Positions 40,494 to 50,045 are shown, counted from the stretch's first letter. The stretch: DNA of 64,000 nt from Aminobacter ciceronei (GCF_014138625.1 NZ_JACJHY010000021.1:1-64000); one strand, 5' to 3'. Numbers and translations are program-made. Notes: generated by a model from the letters alone, not told the origin.

Positions 40494-41743
40494 GAGCCGA
40501 GCCTCGCAAACACCGGCCGCCCGGTGACGGCACTTTCGACGCAGTCGGCGAGCGAGCCATAGAGCACGGCGTAGCCGGTGTTTCCGGGTGCATAATGGGC
40601 GAACTTTCCCGAATTGGTCATCAGCACGCCGCCGGCACTGTCAGGCAGGATCGGCGTCACCACCACGCAGGTATCAGTGACGATGACCACGCCGAGCGCT
40701 TCCAGCGCCTTGCGCTGGCCGTTGCGGTCGAGCTCGGCCAGCACATGTCGGCCGGTGCAGGCATGGATCGGTACGGCAAGCCGCCGACCAGCCATCAGCC
40801 GTTGCAGCGCGCCGAACTCGTCAAGCGACAGATGGGGGCTGCCGATGGCGACGGCGTCGATGCGCTCGGTGTTGCCGGCTGTCGAAAGCCTGGCCTGGGC
40901 GGAGGCGACCATGGCGGCCGTTACCAGGATCGTGATCTCGGCTGTGATGCCGCCCAGCGCCGTTTCGGCATCGGGCGCTTCCGGGGTGACGCCGTCAATA
41001 TGGAACAGGCCGACCGCACCAGACGATGCGGCCGCAGCACCAAAGGCCTTGAGCGCGTCCTCGCCGGGGTTTCGTGGTATCCCCGTCACCACGCCGACGG
41101 CATTGCCGGCCTCGCGGCCATAAAGGCTGCCGAGCACCGGCCAGGCGATTTCAGAGGCGAGGAATTCGGGGGGCAGGGCGGAAACATCGAAAACCAGCGT
41201 CGCGCGGCGGTTCTCCTTGAGGTGCAGGCCATAGTCGGGCGCGCGGCCCGAGATCGCGCAGGCGATGTCGAGGAAGTCGCCATAGCGGTTGGTGCGGGCG
41301 CCAAGCACCGAGTTGCAGAAGACGACAGCGTTCGATTCGCCCCAGGCGACGTCGCTGCCGAAGGCAGGGCGGTGGCCGGCCTGGTAGGGCGCGCAGGTCC
41401 AGCTCTGCTCGCAGCCGAGCTTGCGGTAGGCCTCCATCATCCGACGCGCCATCGACCGTTGCGGCTCTTCGAGGCGCACGCGCGAGCAGCCCATGAGATC
41501 GAGCGCGCCGACATTGAGCGTCGAGCGCACAGCCACTTGGGCGCCGCCTTCGACCAGCCGTTCGGCGAACAGCGTGCCCGAATCGCCGTGATAGAGCGCA
41601 CCGTCTATATGCGCCGAGGCGATTGGGATCAGCCTGGGCGCGCCGAGAAGGGACGCACTTTCGGCGACGATGCGCATCGCCATGGCAGCGCCATCGGCCC
41701 CGCCGGCGATTCTCCGTTCGTCGGCGGTGAGAGCGAGACTCAC
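40490..41743 (-). CDS. Aconitase X large (catalytic) subunit
   Basis: The 417-residue iron-sulfur dehydratase subunit shows the aconitase-X motifs: IPIASAHIDGALYHGDSG near the start, SWTCAPYQAGHRP, VVFCNSVLGARTNRYGD, VVIVTDTCVVVTPIL and MTNSGKFAHYAPGN. The cysteines in the TCAPY, FCNSVLGA and TDTC motifs are candidate cluster ligands. It is expected to dehydrate cis-3-hydroxy-L-proline or a related compound. Start GTG overlaps the stop of the upstream GNAT gene by four bases. No proline racemase or reductase gene, usual companions, is visible within this window. Confidence 0.88.
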   Translation of the reverse strand: MSLALTADERRIAGGADGAAMAMRIVAESASLLGAPRLIPIASAHIDGALYHGDSGTLFAERLVEGGAQVAVRSTLNVGALDLMGCSRVRLEEPQRSMARRMMEAYRKLGCEQSWTCAPYQAGHRPAFGSDVAWGESNAVVFCNSVLGARTNRYGDFLDIACAISGRAPDYGLHLKENRRATLVFDVSALPPEFLASEIAWPVLGSLYGREAGNAVGVVTGIPRNPGEDALKAFGAAAASSGAVGLFHIDGVTPEAPDAETALGGITAEITILVTAAMVASAQARLSTAGNTERIDAVAIGSPHLSLDEFGALQRLMAGRRLAVPIHACTGRHVLAELDRNGQRKALEALGVVIVTDTCVVVTPILPDSAGGVLMTNSGKFAHYAPGNTGYAVLYGSLADCVESAVTGRPVFARLGS

Positions 41744-42222
41744 CGAAGCGTCTTTCGAAAGGTGATCGAGGTCGGGCGGTCGAAGCCGTCATGCGCGGTA
41801 CGCTCGAACTCGACGAAGCCCATTTTGGCAAAGGTAGCGTGGTTGGCAGCGATCTCGATTCGCGTTTGCAGCTCGAGCACCGGCTTGCCCCGCTCTGCGG
41901 CATGGCGCTCGGCCGCCAGCATCAGCGCCCGGCCGATGCCAAGGCCGCGAGCGCTGTCGTCGACGGCAAGCTTGCCGACATAGATGACATCGTCCCGCTC
42001 GGCGGCGAAGATGCAGCCGACAAGCCGTCCGTCCAGGGTGGCGATGAAGCCGACCTCATCCCCGGCCTTGTCGCGCAGACTGGCTGCAGTCAGCCGATGC
42101 GCCGAGGACGGCGGGTCGATGACGCCGTCCATATAGGCGAAGGCGCGCATGATCAGGCCGAGCAACTCGTCCCAGCGGTCGAAAGCCTGCGTCAGCCGCG
42201 CGATGTCAGCTTTGCCTGCCAT
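41740..42222 (-). CDS. GNAT-family acetyltransferase in the aconitase-X operon
   Basis: A 160-residue single-domain GNAT. The acetyl-CoA loop is DDSARGLGIGRALM (about residues 87-100), and NHATFAKMGFVEFER is the C-terminal signature. The N-terminal part (FAYMDGVIDPPSSAHRLTAASL) may bind substrate. It overlaps the aconitase-X large subunit by four bases and lies three bases after the MoeB-like gene, so all four genes are coupled. That suggests its substrate could be an amino acid or intermediate of the same pathway, or it may be a detoxifying enzyme. Substrate unknown. Confidence 0.85.
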   Translation of the reverse strand: MAGKADIARLTQAFDRWDELLGLIMRAFAYMDGVIDPPSSAHRLTAASLRDKAGDEVGFIATLDGRLVGCIFAAERDDVIYVGKLAVDDSARGLGIGRALMLAAERHAAERGKPVLELQTRIEIAANHATFAKMGFVEFERTAHDGFDRPTSITFRKTLR

Positions 42223-42225
42223 GGT

Positions 42226-42984
42226 TCAGGAGGCTTTGTAGCGCACGGTGTCGAAACGTGCACCGAGCGCATCGTAGAGCAAAAGCCGGCCGACAAGCGG
42301 CTCGCCGATGCCGGTAATAAGCTTGATCGCCTCCATTGCCTGCAGCGTGCCGATCACGCCGGTCAGCGCGCCGAGCACGCCGGCCTCGGCACAGGACGGC
42401 ACCAGCCCCGCCGGCGGCGGCTCGGGAAAGAGGTCGCGATAGGTCGGGTTCTTGCGGCCTTCGGCGTTCGTCTCGAACGGCTTCAAAACGGTGATCGAAC
42501 CGTCGAAGCGTCCCACAGCGGCATGTACCAGCGGCCGCCTCACCTCGGCTGCGGCATCGGCCACGGCATAACGCGTCTCGAAGTTGTCGGAGCCGTCGAT
42601 GACCATGTCGTAACCGGCGATCAGCTCGGCAGCGTTCGCCGAGGTCAGCCTGAGCTTGTGCAATTGGACCGTCACATGCGGGTTGATGCGGGCAATGGTT
42701 GCGGCGGCACTGTCAGCCTTGGAGATGCCGACTGAATCAGTGGCGTGGATGACCTGGCGCTGCAGGTTGGACAACGAGACATGGTCGTCGTCGACGATTC
42801 CAAGCGTGCCGACGCCGGCCGCTGCGAGATATTCGAGCACCGGGGCGCCGAGCCCGCCGGCACCAATCACCAGCACGCGTGCGCGCTTCAACTTCTGCTG
42901 GCCCGGCCCGCCGATCTCCGGCAGCACGATATGCCTAGCGTAGCGTTCGAGTTCTTCAGGGGAGAGCGGGGCTGGCTGGTTCAT
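42226..42984 (-). CDS. moeB: MoeB/ThiF-family adenylyltransferase
   Basis: An E1-like enzyme of 252 residues that adenylates the C-terminus of a small sulfur carrier such as MoaD or ThiS. It has the ATP-binding motif VIGAGGLGAPVLEYLAAAGV, SNLQRQV, the DGSDNFETRY aspartate region and VPSCAEAGVLG with its conserved cysteine. The CxxC zinc cysteines of E. coli MoeB are absent here (NPTYRDLF takes the place of the first pair). I start at ATG giving MNQPAPLSPEELERYARHIVLPEIG; an upstream frame overlapping recF adds 33 unlikely residues. Coupled to GNAT and aconitase-X genes, so it may have a special role. Confidence 0.88.
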   Translation of the reverse strand: MNQPAPLSPEELERYARHIVLPEIGGPGQQKLKRARVLVIGAGGLGAPVLEYLAAAGVGTLGIVDDDHVSLSNLQRQVIHATDSVGISKADSAAATIARINPHVTVQLHKLRLTSANAAELIAGYDMVIDGSDNFETRYAVADAAAEVRRPLVHAAVGRFDGSITVLKPFETNAEGRKNPTYRDLFPEPPPAGLVPSCAEAGVLGALTGVIGTLQAMEAIKLITGIGEPLVGRLLLYDALGARFDTVRYKAS

Positions 42985-43036
42985 GGCGCTACCATATCGC
43001 CACGGCTTGTGCTTGTCAGTCGGATAGCCGCGCGAA

Positions 43037-44224
43037 CTATCGGTCCAGACTATCGGGCAACGGCGTTTCGCTGACGCTGCCATGGTCGACGGTCAGGAAC
43101 TGCGCCCGGCCGGCGAGGCTTGAAAACAGGCTGGGCTCGGTGCCGGTCATGAAGGCCTGGCAATTGAGCTCTTCGAGGATTTCGAACAGTGCCGCGCGCC
43201 GTCCGGCATCGAGATGGGCGGCGATCTCGTCTAGCAGCAGGATGGGAGCAGCACCCGCCATCTCGCCGGTGAGGCGGGCATGCGAAATGACGATGCCGAC
43301 CAGCAAGGCCTTCTGTTCGCCGGTCGAGCACAGCTCCGCCGGCATGGATTTCGGCTTGTGGCGCACGACGAGATCGGAGCGGTGCGGGCCTTCGAGCGTG
43401 CGTCCCGCCGCGCGGTCGCGCTCGCGCCCGCCGGCCAGGGCCTGGCGGAAACGCTCCTCCAGCTCCACCGCCGGCATGTCGCCGATGCTCTGTTCGAGCG
43501 TACCGGCCAAACTCAGCTCGGCTTGCGGGAAAGGGCCGGTTTCCGGCATTCGCCCGATCATCGCCGTCAGAAGTCGCACCATCTCGACGCGCGCGGCGGC
43601 GATCGCGGCACCCGTCTCGGCCATCTGGATCTCGATCGCATCGAACCAGGCGTTGTCGCGCCGGTCTTCGGACAGCAGGCGATTGCGGCCGCGCATCGCC
43701 TTTTCATAGTCGAGCGCGCGCTGGCCATGCGCCGGGTCGATCGCCAGCACCAGCCGGTCGAGAAAACGGCGACGGTCGCCGGCCGGCCCGGTGAACAGCG
43801 CGTCCATCGACGGCGTCAACCACACCACGCGTAGCCATTCCAGCATGTCGTCGGCCTTGGCGGCGGCACCATTGATGCGCACGCGGCGCCCGGCCTCGCC
43901 TACAGCGTCCGGCGTCGTGCCCGTGCCCAGCTCGGCATCTCCGAACGGCCCCTCGATCGCCGCATGCACGGCAAAGGCACCCGCGCTGCCTTCGCGGGCG
44001 ACGTCGGGATAGGGCGCACGGCGCAGGCCGCGTCCCGGCGTCAGGAAGGAGATGGCTTCGAGAAGGTTGGTCTTGCCGGCACCATTCTCGCCGGTGAACA
44101 CCACCGCGCCCGGCCTGAGGTCGAGCGAGAGCGAGCTGTAATTGCGGAAGTCGGTAAGCTGAAGCTTACCGATATGCGTCGAGGGGATGCGCTTCCGCGT
44201 CTCCCCCGTATCTGGCTCCAACAC
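43037..44224 (-). CDS. recF: DNA replication and repair protein RecF
   Basis: RecF loads RecA at single-strand gaps together with RecO and RecR. The 395-residue SMC-like ATPase has Walker A FTGENGAGKTNLLEAIS (about residues 43-59), the signature LCSTGEQKALLVG and Walker B APILLLDEIAAHLD. GTG is the annotated start, 13 bases after the dnaN stop; residues 1-15 are not conserved and a later start is possible. The rpsT-dnaA-dnaN-recF order is classical for alphaproteobacteria. Confidence 0.95.
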   Translation of the reverse strand: MLEPDTGETRKRIPSTHIGKLQLTDFRNYSSLSLDLRPGAVVFTGENGAGKTNLLEAISFLTPGRGLRRAPYPDVAREGSAGAFAVHAAIEGPFGDAELGTGTTPDAVGEAGRRVRINGAAAKADDMLEWLRVVWLTPSMDALFTGPAGDRRRFLDRLVLAIDPAHGQRALDYEKAMRGRNRLLSEDRRDNAWFDAIEIQMAETGAAIAAARVEMVRLLTAMIGRMPETGPFPQAELSLAGTLEQSIGDMPAVELEERFRQALAGGRERDRAAGRTLEGPHRSDLVVRHKPKSMPAELCSTGEQKALLVGIVISHARLTGEMAGAAPILLLDEIAAHLDAGRRAALFEILEELNCQAFMTGTEPSLFSSLAGRAQFLTVDHGSVSETPLPDSLDR

Positions 44225-44237
44225 GGGCGTGTGGGCG

Positions 44238-45356
44238 CTACACGCGCATCGGCATCAGCACGTAGAGAGCGTTCTCGTCGGCTGTGTCGTGGATGAGCGT
44301 GGGCGACCCGGCATCGGCCAGCATGAAGCGGGCTTCGCTGCCCTTGAGCTGGGCGGCAACGTCGAGCAGGTACTTGGCGTTGAAGCCGATCTCGATCGGG
44401 TCCGAGGAATAGTCGGCGGCCAGCTCTTCGACGGCGCTGCCCGAATCGGGATTGTTGACGGCCAGCGTCACCAACCCGTCGGCGATCGACAGCTTCACCG
44501 CGCGGCCACGCTCGGACGAGATCGTCGAGACACGGTCGACGGCAGCAGCAAAGCTCTGGCGGTCGATGATCAGCTTCTTGTCGTTGCCGCTCGGAATGAC
44601 GCGCTGATAGTCGGGGAAGGTTCCGTCGATCAGCTTCGAGGTCAGGATCACGCCGCCGATGGTCAGGCGCATCTTGGTGTCGGAAATCTCGGTGGTGACG
44701 GCGACGTCCGGATCGTCGATCAGCTTCTGCAGCTCGGAAACGGTCTTGCGCGGAATGATGATGCCCGGCATGCCCTCGGAGCCGGCCGGCGCCTCGACCT
44801 CGGCGCGCGCCAGGCGGTGGCCGTCGGTGGCGACCGCGCGCAGCATCAGCTTGCCGCCGCTCTCATGCGTGTGCAGGTAGATGCCGTTGAGATAATAACG
44901 CGTCTCTTCGGTCGAGATGGCGAACTGGGTCTTGTCGATCAGGCCCTTGAGCGCGTTGGCGTCGAGCCGGAAGATGTGGGAGAAAGTGCCGGCGGAAAGC
45001 TCGGGGAAATCCGACTGCGGCAGGCACTGGAGGCGGAAGCTGGAGCGGCCAGACACCACCGACATGGCGTTGCCGTCCTCGTCGGTCTTCAGCATCACTT
45101 CGGCGCCGTCAGGCAGCTTGCGCACGATGTCGTAGAGCAGGTGCGCGGGAACCGTGGTCGCGCCGCCCTGTTCGACGGAGGCCGGTGTTGCTTCCGAGAT
45201 CTCGAGATCGAGGTCGGTCGCCTTCAGTTCGAGGCTCGCGCCATTGGCCTGCAGCAGCACGTTGGACAGGATCGGAATGGTGTTCCGGCGCTCGACCACG
45301 CGGTGCACGTGGTTCAGGGACTTCAACAGGTTGGAGCGTTCCAGGATAACACGCAT
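44238..45356 (-). CDS. dnaN: DNA polymerase III sliding clamp (beta subunit)
   Basis: The 372-residue clamp keeps polymerase III on DNA. The three repeated clamp domains are clear. MRVILERSNLLKSLNHVHRVVERRNTIPILSN is the family start (in part: MRVILERSNLLKSLNHV), GHRLARAEV is mid-protein, and the C-terminus ALYVLMPMRV carries the peptide-binding-pocket residues. I start at the ATG giving MRVILERSN; the frame is open 39 codons upstream into the dnaA-dnaN gap. It probably shares a transcript with recF. Confidence 0.97.
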   Translation of the reverse strand: MRVILERSNLLKSLNHVHRVVERRNTIPILSNVLLQANGASLELKATDLDLEISEATPASVEQGGATTVPAHLLYDIVRKLPDGAEVMLKTDEDGNAMSVVSGRSSFRLQCLPQSDFPELSAGTFSHIFRLDANALKGLIDKTQFAISTEETRYYLNGIYLHTHESGGKLMLRAVATDGHRLARAEVEAPAGSEGMPGIIIPRKTVSELQKLIDDPDVAVTTEISDTKMRLTIGGVILTSKLIDGTFPDYQRVIPSGNDKKLIIDRQSFAAAVDRVSTISSERGRAVKLSIADGLVTLAVNNPDSGSAVEELAADYSSDPIEIGFNAKYLLDVAAQLKGSEARFMLADAGSPTLIHDTADENALYVLMPMRV

Positions 45357-45558
45357 GACGAAACAGGCTCGCTTGTTTGAAGGTGCGGGCTCGCGGGCTC
45401 GAATGCGCCCGGGAAAGCCCGCAACACGATCGGAATTCACCTGAGTCTGACAGGAAAAACGGCGGAAAGGCAAGCCCGCGCGACGACTTGGCGGCCGTGG
45501 CGCGGGCGTTCTGGGGATAAGTCGCAGGCGTCAATCCGTCGCCTGCGTTTGCAGCCCG
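45357..45558. promoter_or_regulatory. dnaA-dnaN intergenic region with a near-consensus DnaA box
   Basis: On the minus strand TTATCCCCA (45512-45520) differs by one base from the DnaA box TTATCCACA. Next to it an 8-bp inverted repeat, CGCAGGCG/CGCCTGCG with a nine-base loop (about 45523-45547), could be the dnaA terminator. The region probably holds the dnaN promoter; no gene fits. Confidence 0.45.
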
Positions 45559-47094
45559 TCAGGCCTGGTCGTTGATCAGCCGCCTCAACAGTTCGAGCTC
45601 CTGGGCGAGCGTGTTGTCGCCGCCCGACAGATCCTCGATCTTGCGCACGGCATGCAGCACCGTGGTGTGGTCGCGACCACCGAAACGCCGGCCGATCTCG
45701 GGCAGCGAACGCGGCGTCATCACCTTCGACAGATACATCGCGATCTGGCGCGGCTTGACGATGGTGCGGGTGCGGCGGTTCGACAGAAGCTCGGTCTTCG
45801 ACACGTTGTAGTGCCGCGCCACGATGCGCTGGATGTCTTCGATGCGCACGCGCTTCGGCTCGCCGGAGCGGTAGATGTGGCCGAGAATCTCGTCGATGCG
45901 CTCGATCGACAGCTGCGGCTCGAACGACTGGCGGAAGATCAGCTGGTTGAAGGCGCCTTCCAGCTCACGGCCCGAGCCGGTCACGGTGCGGGCGACATGG
46001 GTGAGGATCTCCTCGTCCATGGCAAGGTTGGGGTCTTCGTGCTTGGCGCCGGCGAAGCGCAGCTTGAGCATGCCAAGGCGCATGCCGAAGTCCGGTGCCG
46101 ACATTTCGAGCGCCACGCCGCCATTGAGGCGCGAACGCACGCGCGGCTCGAGCGATTCCAGTTCCGCCGGCGGCCGGTCGGCCGCAACCACCACCTGCTT
46201 GGCCGAATCGAGCAGCATGTTGATGAGATGGCAGAACTCGTGCTGGATCGACTTGCCCTGCAGGAACTGCATGTCGTCGATGATGAGCAGGTCGATGTCG
46301 CGCAACTGTTCCTTGAGCGTCAGCGCGTTGTTGTCGCGGATCGCGGTCGCAAAGCGCCACATGAAGTATTCGGCCGTCAGGTAGACGACACGCGACTTCG
46401 GGTTCTGGCGCAGCGATTCTGCGGCGATTGCCTGCAACAGGTGCGTCTTGCCGAGACCGACGGTGGCGTGGAGGAACAGCGGGTTGAAGCGCGAGTTCGA
46501 TTCCGCCACAGCACGCGCCGCTGCAAGGGCCACCCGGTTGGACGGGCCTTCGACGAAGGACTGGAAGGTGTAGCGCGGGTCGAGCGGCGAGCCGAGCACG
46601 CTCTGCTTGAATTCCTGGTCGGCGGTGCCGTTGCGCACCGGGGCAGGGCGCTCGGCAGCGCGCCCTGCAGCCACGGTGCTGGTGGCAAGGGCGGTCTGCG
46701 CCTGGCGCACCGGCTTGCGCAGTGCAGCCGTGTCGGCTTCCACGCCGGGGCGCGCCGTGCGGGTTGCCGTGCGGATGATGATCTCGAGCTTCAGCAGCCC
46801 AGGCTCTTCCTGGCGCCAGAGTTCGGAAATGAGATCGAGATAATGGCTGTTGATCCAGGAGCGCAGGAAAGCCGTCGGCACCGAGAGGCGCACGATGCCC
46901 TTCGAGGTCTCCGCAAGCTTCATGCGGCCGAACCAGCTTGAGAAGACCTCGCTGCCCAGGCGTACCTGGAGCTGCGTCTTGACCCGGTCAAAATTCTTCT
47001 CTGCGGCGCTGGTTGCTGCCACTTCATTGCCCTCGATCAGTTCGCCGGTAAAAAGAAAGCCCGCATTTGCTTCCCTTTCGATGCCGCTTTGCAT
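45559..47094 (-). CDS. dnaA: Chromosomal replication initiator DnaA
   Basis: The 511-residue AAA+ initiator has an N-terminal oligomerisation domain (about residues 30-110) and a variable linker. In the AAA+ core, Walker A is [11 protein letters not shown] (about 212-222) and Walker [10 protein letters not shown], with sensor motifs after it. The C-terminal DNA-binding helix-turn-helix has the DnaA signature [18 protein letters not shown] 47094 has a TAGGGA site; a TTG three codons upstream is the other option. A long 830-base upstream region with DnaA-box-like sites suggests autoregulation. Confidence 0.97.
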   Translation of the reverse strand: MQSGIEREANAGFLFTGELIEGNEVAATSAAEKNFDRVKTQLQVRLGSEVFSSWFGRMKLAETSKGIVRLSVPTAFLRSWINSHYLDLISELWRQEEPGLLKLEIIIRTATRTARPGVEADTAALRKPVRQAQTALATSTVAAGRAAERPAPVRNGTADQEFKQSVLGSPLDPRYTFQSFVEGPSNRVALAAARAVAESNSRFNPLFLHATVGLGKTHLLQAIAAESLRQNPKSRVVYLTAEYFMWRFATAIRDNNALTLKEQLRDIDLLIIDDMQFLQGKSIQHEFCHLINMLLDSAKQVVVAADRPPAELESLEPRVRSRLNGGVALEMSAPDFGMRLGMLKLRFAGAKHEDPNLAMDEEILTHVARTVTGSGRELEGAFNQLIFRQSFEPQLSIERIDEILGHIYRSGEPKRVRIEDIQRIVARHYNVSKTELLSNRRTRTIVKPRQIAMYLSKVMTPRSLPEIGRRFGGRDHTTVLHAVRKIEDLSGGDNTLAQELELLRRLINDQA

Positions 47095-47869
47095 TGTTTG
47101 CAATCCCTAACCTTCGGTCCTCGTTGCCGAATGGGGACGCGCCGCTCGCGTCTCCATCGGTGTATGTTCATTCGGGATGCTTGCCGTTTCCGGCGGAGCC
47201 CCAGTCACCTTCGCCTAGCGCCATGCAGCGCTTTCGGAAGGCCAGTGCCGCGGGGGCGGCAGCACCAGGCAAATGCGTAGCCACCCGGCGAAATCGCCGG
47301 TGCGATGCAAAGTCACCATGCCGTGTATCCCCACACGCCCCAAGTATACTTCGAAGTGGGCATACCTCCCCCGGACGCGGATTCCATCCACGCCGAGAAC
47401 GCCGCCGATTTTGTGGCTTTGCAGAGGGCTTGCTGCCCGTCCCTTCGATAAAAAGACCTTACAAAAATCGCTGTGGACGAGGCAAGGCCGAGTCTAACCC
47501 GTTTTTAATGAATCTGCTTACCTCGGCTCCGGATTCAAAGCTTGCCGGTACCCCTCAAAGGGACAAAGCCGTTGTGATTCAAACCCTTTTCCGGGGATCG
47601 AAAAAAACCGCACGCCGGCCGAAATATTTTTAAAAGAATCCGCTTGACACCAACTTGTCCCCCGAGCCCTGCGGGCAGCTTGAACAAGCTGTGGATGACC
47701 ATTCGCAAGTCTTTGAAATTGATAGGTAATTTCTGCCAGCCCGAGTCTGGTTGTAGGGCTACTTCTAACAGTTGTAGTTATCAGAATAGCCGCATATGCC
47801 GGCAAAATTTCGACCCCCTGCAGACCCTGCTTGGACGGCCCTTCGGATGGGTTTTTCGGCCCCCATCCG
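47095..47869. other. Long non-coding region upstream of dnaA (promoter and DnaA-box-like sites)
   Basis: No credible gene lies in these 775 bases. It is locally AT-rich for this genome (26 of 60 bases are G or C in 47581-47640, with AAATATTTTTAAAAG). TGTGGATGA (47690-47698) differs from a DnaA box by one base and TGTGGACGA (47472-47480) by two. The first abuts a small inverted repeat AGCTTG-AA-CAAGCT. Hairpins CCGGCG/CGCCGG (47285-47300) and CGGATGGG/CCCATCCG (about 47847-47874) are also present. Most likely a long dnaA leader and autoregulatory region. Confidence 0.5.
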
Positions 47870-47902
47870 GCAAAAGAAAAACCCGGCTGGTTAGGCCGGG
47901 TT
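47870..47902 (-). terminator. Intrinsic terminator of rpsT
   Basis: On the minus strand AACCCGGC / GCCGGGTT (seven-base loop) runs into TTTCTTTTG, about 28 bases after the rpsT stop. Confidence 0.88.
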
Positions 47903-47929
47903 GATCAGAAATCCAATTGCTTGCAGGGC

Positions 47930-48196
47930 TTAGGCGGAAAGCGCCTTGAGCCGCTGTGCCAGGCGCGAAACCTTGCGCGAGGCGGTGTTCTTGTGCAGCA
48001 CGCCCTTGGTGGCGGCGCGCATCAGTTCCGGCTGGGCGGCGTTGAAGGCGGCTTCCGCCTTTGCCTTGTCGCCCGAGGCCAGTGCCTCTTCGACCTGGCG
48101 GACATAAGTCCGGACGCGCGAGCGGCGGTTCTTGTTGACCGCTGCGCGGCGGGCGATCTTACGCGTTGCCTTCTTGGCCGAGGAGGTATTGGCCAT
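47930..48196 (-). CDS. rpsT: Ribosomal protein S20 (30S)
   Basis: The 88-residue basic protein starts [21 protein letters not shown] and contains KAAF-type helices typical of S20 ([36 protein letters not shown]). It binds 16S rRNA in early 30S assembly. The AGAGAGG site precedes the ATG. It is monocistronic, with its own terminator before the dnaA region; rpsT next to dnaA is the usual alphaproteobacterial order. Confidence 0.97.
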   Translation of the reverse strand: MANTSSAKKATRKIARRAAVNKNRRSRVRTYVRQVEEALASGDKAKAEAAFNAAQPELMRAATKGVLHKNTASRKVSRLAQRLKALSA

Positions 48197-48330
48197 GGTG
48201 CCTCTCTTTGGTCTCTAGGTGGGCGCCCGCGGGTATCCGTAGAGCGCAAAAATAAATCGGGCGTCCCTGGGGGCGCCTCAGTTGGTGCGGCTTATAGTTC
48301 AGCTTGCCGCCAACGTCAACGCGATTCAGG

Positions 48331-49104
48331 TCAGCGGTTGCGGAAATTCGCAGTCCTTTTCTCGGCAAAGGCCGCCATGCCTTCCTTCTGGTCGTCGAGT
48401 GAAAACATCGAATGGAACACGCGGCGCTCGAAGCGCAGGCCTTCGGACAGCGTTGCTTCATAAGAACGATTGACCGCTTCCTTGCACATCATGACAGCCG
48501 GAAGCGAGAAGTCGGCGATCTTTGCCGCCGCCTTCATCGCCTCTTCCATCAGATCGGCCGCGGGCACGACTCGCGAAACGAGTCCGGAGCGCTCGGCTTC
48601 GGCCGCATCCATCATCCGGCCGGTCAGGCACATGTCCATCGCCTTCGACTTGCCGACGAAACGGGTCAGGCGCTGCGAGCCGCCCATGCCGGGCATGACG
48701 CCGAGCGTGATCTCGGGCTGGCCGAACTTGGCCGAGTCGGCGGCGATGATGAAGTCGCACATCATGGCGAGTTCGCAGCCGCCGCCCAGGGCGTAGCCGG
48801 CGACAGCTGCAATCATCGGCTTGCGGTTGGCTGCAAAGGCCTCCCAGCCGGAGAAGAAGTCTTCCATATAGGCGTCGACATAGGTCTTGCCCTGCATCTC
48901 CTTGATGTCGGCGCCGGCCGCGAAGGCCTTTTCCGAGCCGGTGATGACGATGGCACCGATGCCCTGGTCGGCTTCAAAAGTGCCGGTGGCGGCGAGGAGC
49001 TCGGCCAGGACAAGAGAATTGAGCGCGTTGAGCGCCTTCGGGCGGTTGAGCGTGATCAGCCCGACCTTGCCGCGTGTTTCGACGATGATCGTTTCATAGG
49101 CCAT
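48331..49104 (-). CDS. Enoyl-CoA hydratase
   Basis: A 257-residue crotonase-fold enzyme that hydrates 2-enoyl-CoA to 3-hydroxyacyl-CoA in beta-oxidation. It has oxyanion-hole segments [11 protein letters not shown] and [14 protein letters not shown], and the catalytic glutamates lie in GGCELAM and [15 protein letters not shown]. The C-terminal [17 protein letters not shown] is the short-chain crotonase signature. The ATG giving MAYETIIVE has a GAGGGAGAG site. The gene is close downstream of mutM on the same strand. FadB1/EchA-like identity is likely; the exact chain-length range is unknown. Confidence 0.92.
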   Translation of the reverse strand: MAYETIIVETRGKVGLITLNRPKALNALNSLVLAELLAATGTFEADQGIGAIVITGSEKAFAAGADIKEMQGKTYVDAYMEDFFSGWEAFAANRKPMIAAVAGYALGGGCELAMMCDFIIAADSAKFGQPEITLGVMPGMGGSQRLTRFVGKSKAMDMCLTGRMMDAAEAERSGLVSRVVPAADLMEEAMKAAAKIADFSLPAVMMCKEAVNRSYEATLSEGLRFERRVFHSMFSLDDQKEGMAAFAEKRTANFRNR

Positions 49105-49154
49105 CTTGCGGCTCTCCCTCTCTCGCAGCGTCACCAATGAGGCTTTGCTCTAAC

Positions 49155-50045
49155 TCAGCGCTGGCACTGGCGGCAATAGAAGGTTGAGCGCCCGCTCTGC
49201 ACGATGCGCTCGATGTGGCCCGCACAGCCGCTGTGCGCACAAGGTTCGCCCTCGCGGTCATAGACGGAGAAGGAGTGCTGGAAGTAGCCGAGCGAGCCGT
49301 CGGTATGGACATAGTCGCGCAGCGAGGACCCGCCGGCGGCGATCGCATCGGCAATGACTTCCCGCACCGATGTCGCCAGAAGCGTAGCCCGCTCCTTCGC
49401 CACCTTGCCATTGTCGGCGATTGTGCCTGCGGCCCGCGTCGGCGACAGCCCGGCGCGCCAAAGTGCCTCGGAGACATAGATGTTGCCCAGTCCGGCAATC
49501 AGCCGCTGGTCGAGCAGGGCCGCCTTCAGTGGAGTCTTCTTGCCTTCGAACAGATGGGCGAGCAGTTCACCGTCAAGCGTATTGCCCGTCGGCTCGACGC
49601 CAAGTCCCTGCAGCATCGGATGCTCGGTGCCGTTGCGCTCGGCAAACAGCATGAAGCCGAACCGCCTGGGGTCGTTGAAGACGACTCGCGCCGAAACCCC
49701 CTTTGGATCCGCGACGTGGAAGACGACATGGTCGTGAGCCTCGGACTTCGAGCGCTCGTGGTGGAAATTGCCTGGGGCGGCAGAGCCCTCGTCGGTTTCG
49801 ACGCGGAACGAGCCGGACATGCCGAGATGGCAGATCAGCAGCGGCGCATCCTCGACATCGGCGATCAGATATTTGGCGCGCCGTCCGAGCGAGGTGATCT
49901 TGCGGCCTTCCAGGCGTTCGCCGAACCTGTCGGGGAAGGGGTAGCGCAGATTGGGGCGGCGGGTCTCGACGCGCTCGATGCGCGCGCCTTCCAGCACCGG
50001 CTGCAGTCCGCGCCGCACGGTTTCGACTTCGGGCAATTCAGGCAT
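49155..50045 (-). CDS. mutM: Formamidopyrimidine-DNA glycosylase MutM (Fpg)
   Basis: MutM excises 8-oxoguanine and formamidopyrimidines. The 296-residue protein starts [14 protein letters not shown], giving the catalytic Pro1 and Glu2 after Met removal. It has the lysine of GRRAKYLI (about residue 60), the H2TH region [21 protein letters not shown] and the C-terminal zinc finger CAHSGC...FYCRQCQR. The frame is open 11 codons upstream, but only this start exposes the catalytic proline. Its start overlaps the end of deoB by eight bases. Confidence 0.97.
   Translation of the reverse strand: MPELPEVETVRRGLQPVLEGARIERVETRRPNLRYPFPDRFGERLEGRKITSLGRRAKYLIADVEDAPLLICHLGMSGSFRVETDEGSAAPGNFHHERSKSEAHDHVVFHVADPKGVSARVVFNDPRRFGFMLFAERNGTEHPMLQGLGVEPTGNTLDGELLAHLFEGKKTPLKAALLDQRLIAGLGNIYVSEALWRAGLSPTRAAGTIADNGKVAKERATLLATSVREVIADAIAAGGSSLRDYVHTDGSLGYFQHSFSVYDREGEPCAHSGCAGHIERIVQSGRSTFYCRQCQR

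Noticed and set aside
47095-47929. Chromosomal origin of replication beside dnaA
   Set aside because: DnaA-box-like sites exist, but characterised alphaproteobacterial origins usually lie near hemE rather than dnaA, and I see no dense box cluster with an unwinding element. Kept only as a regulatory region.
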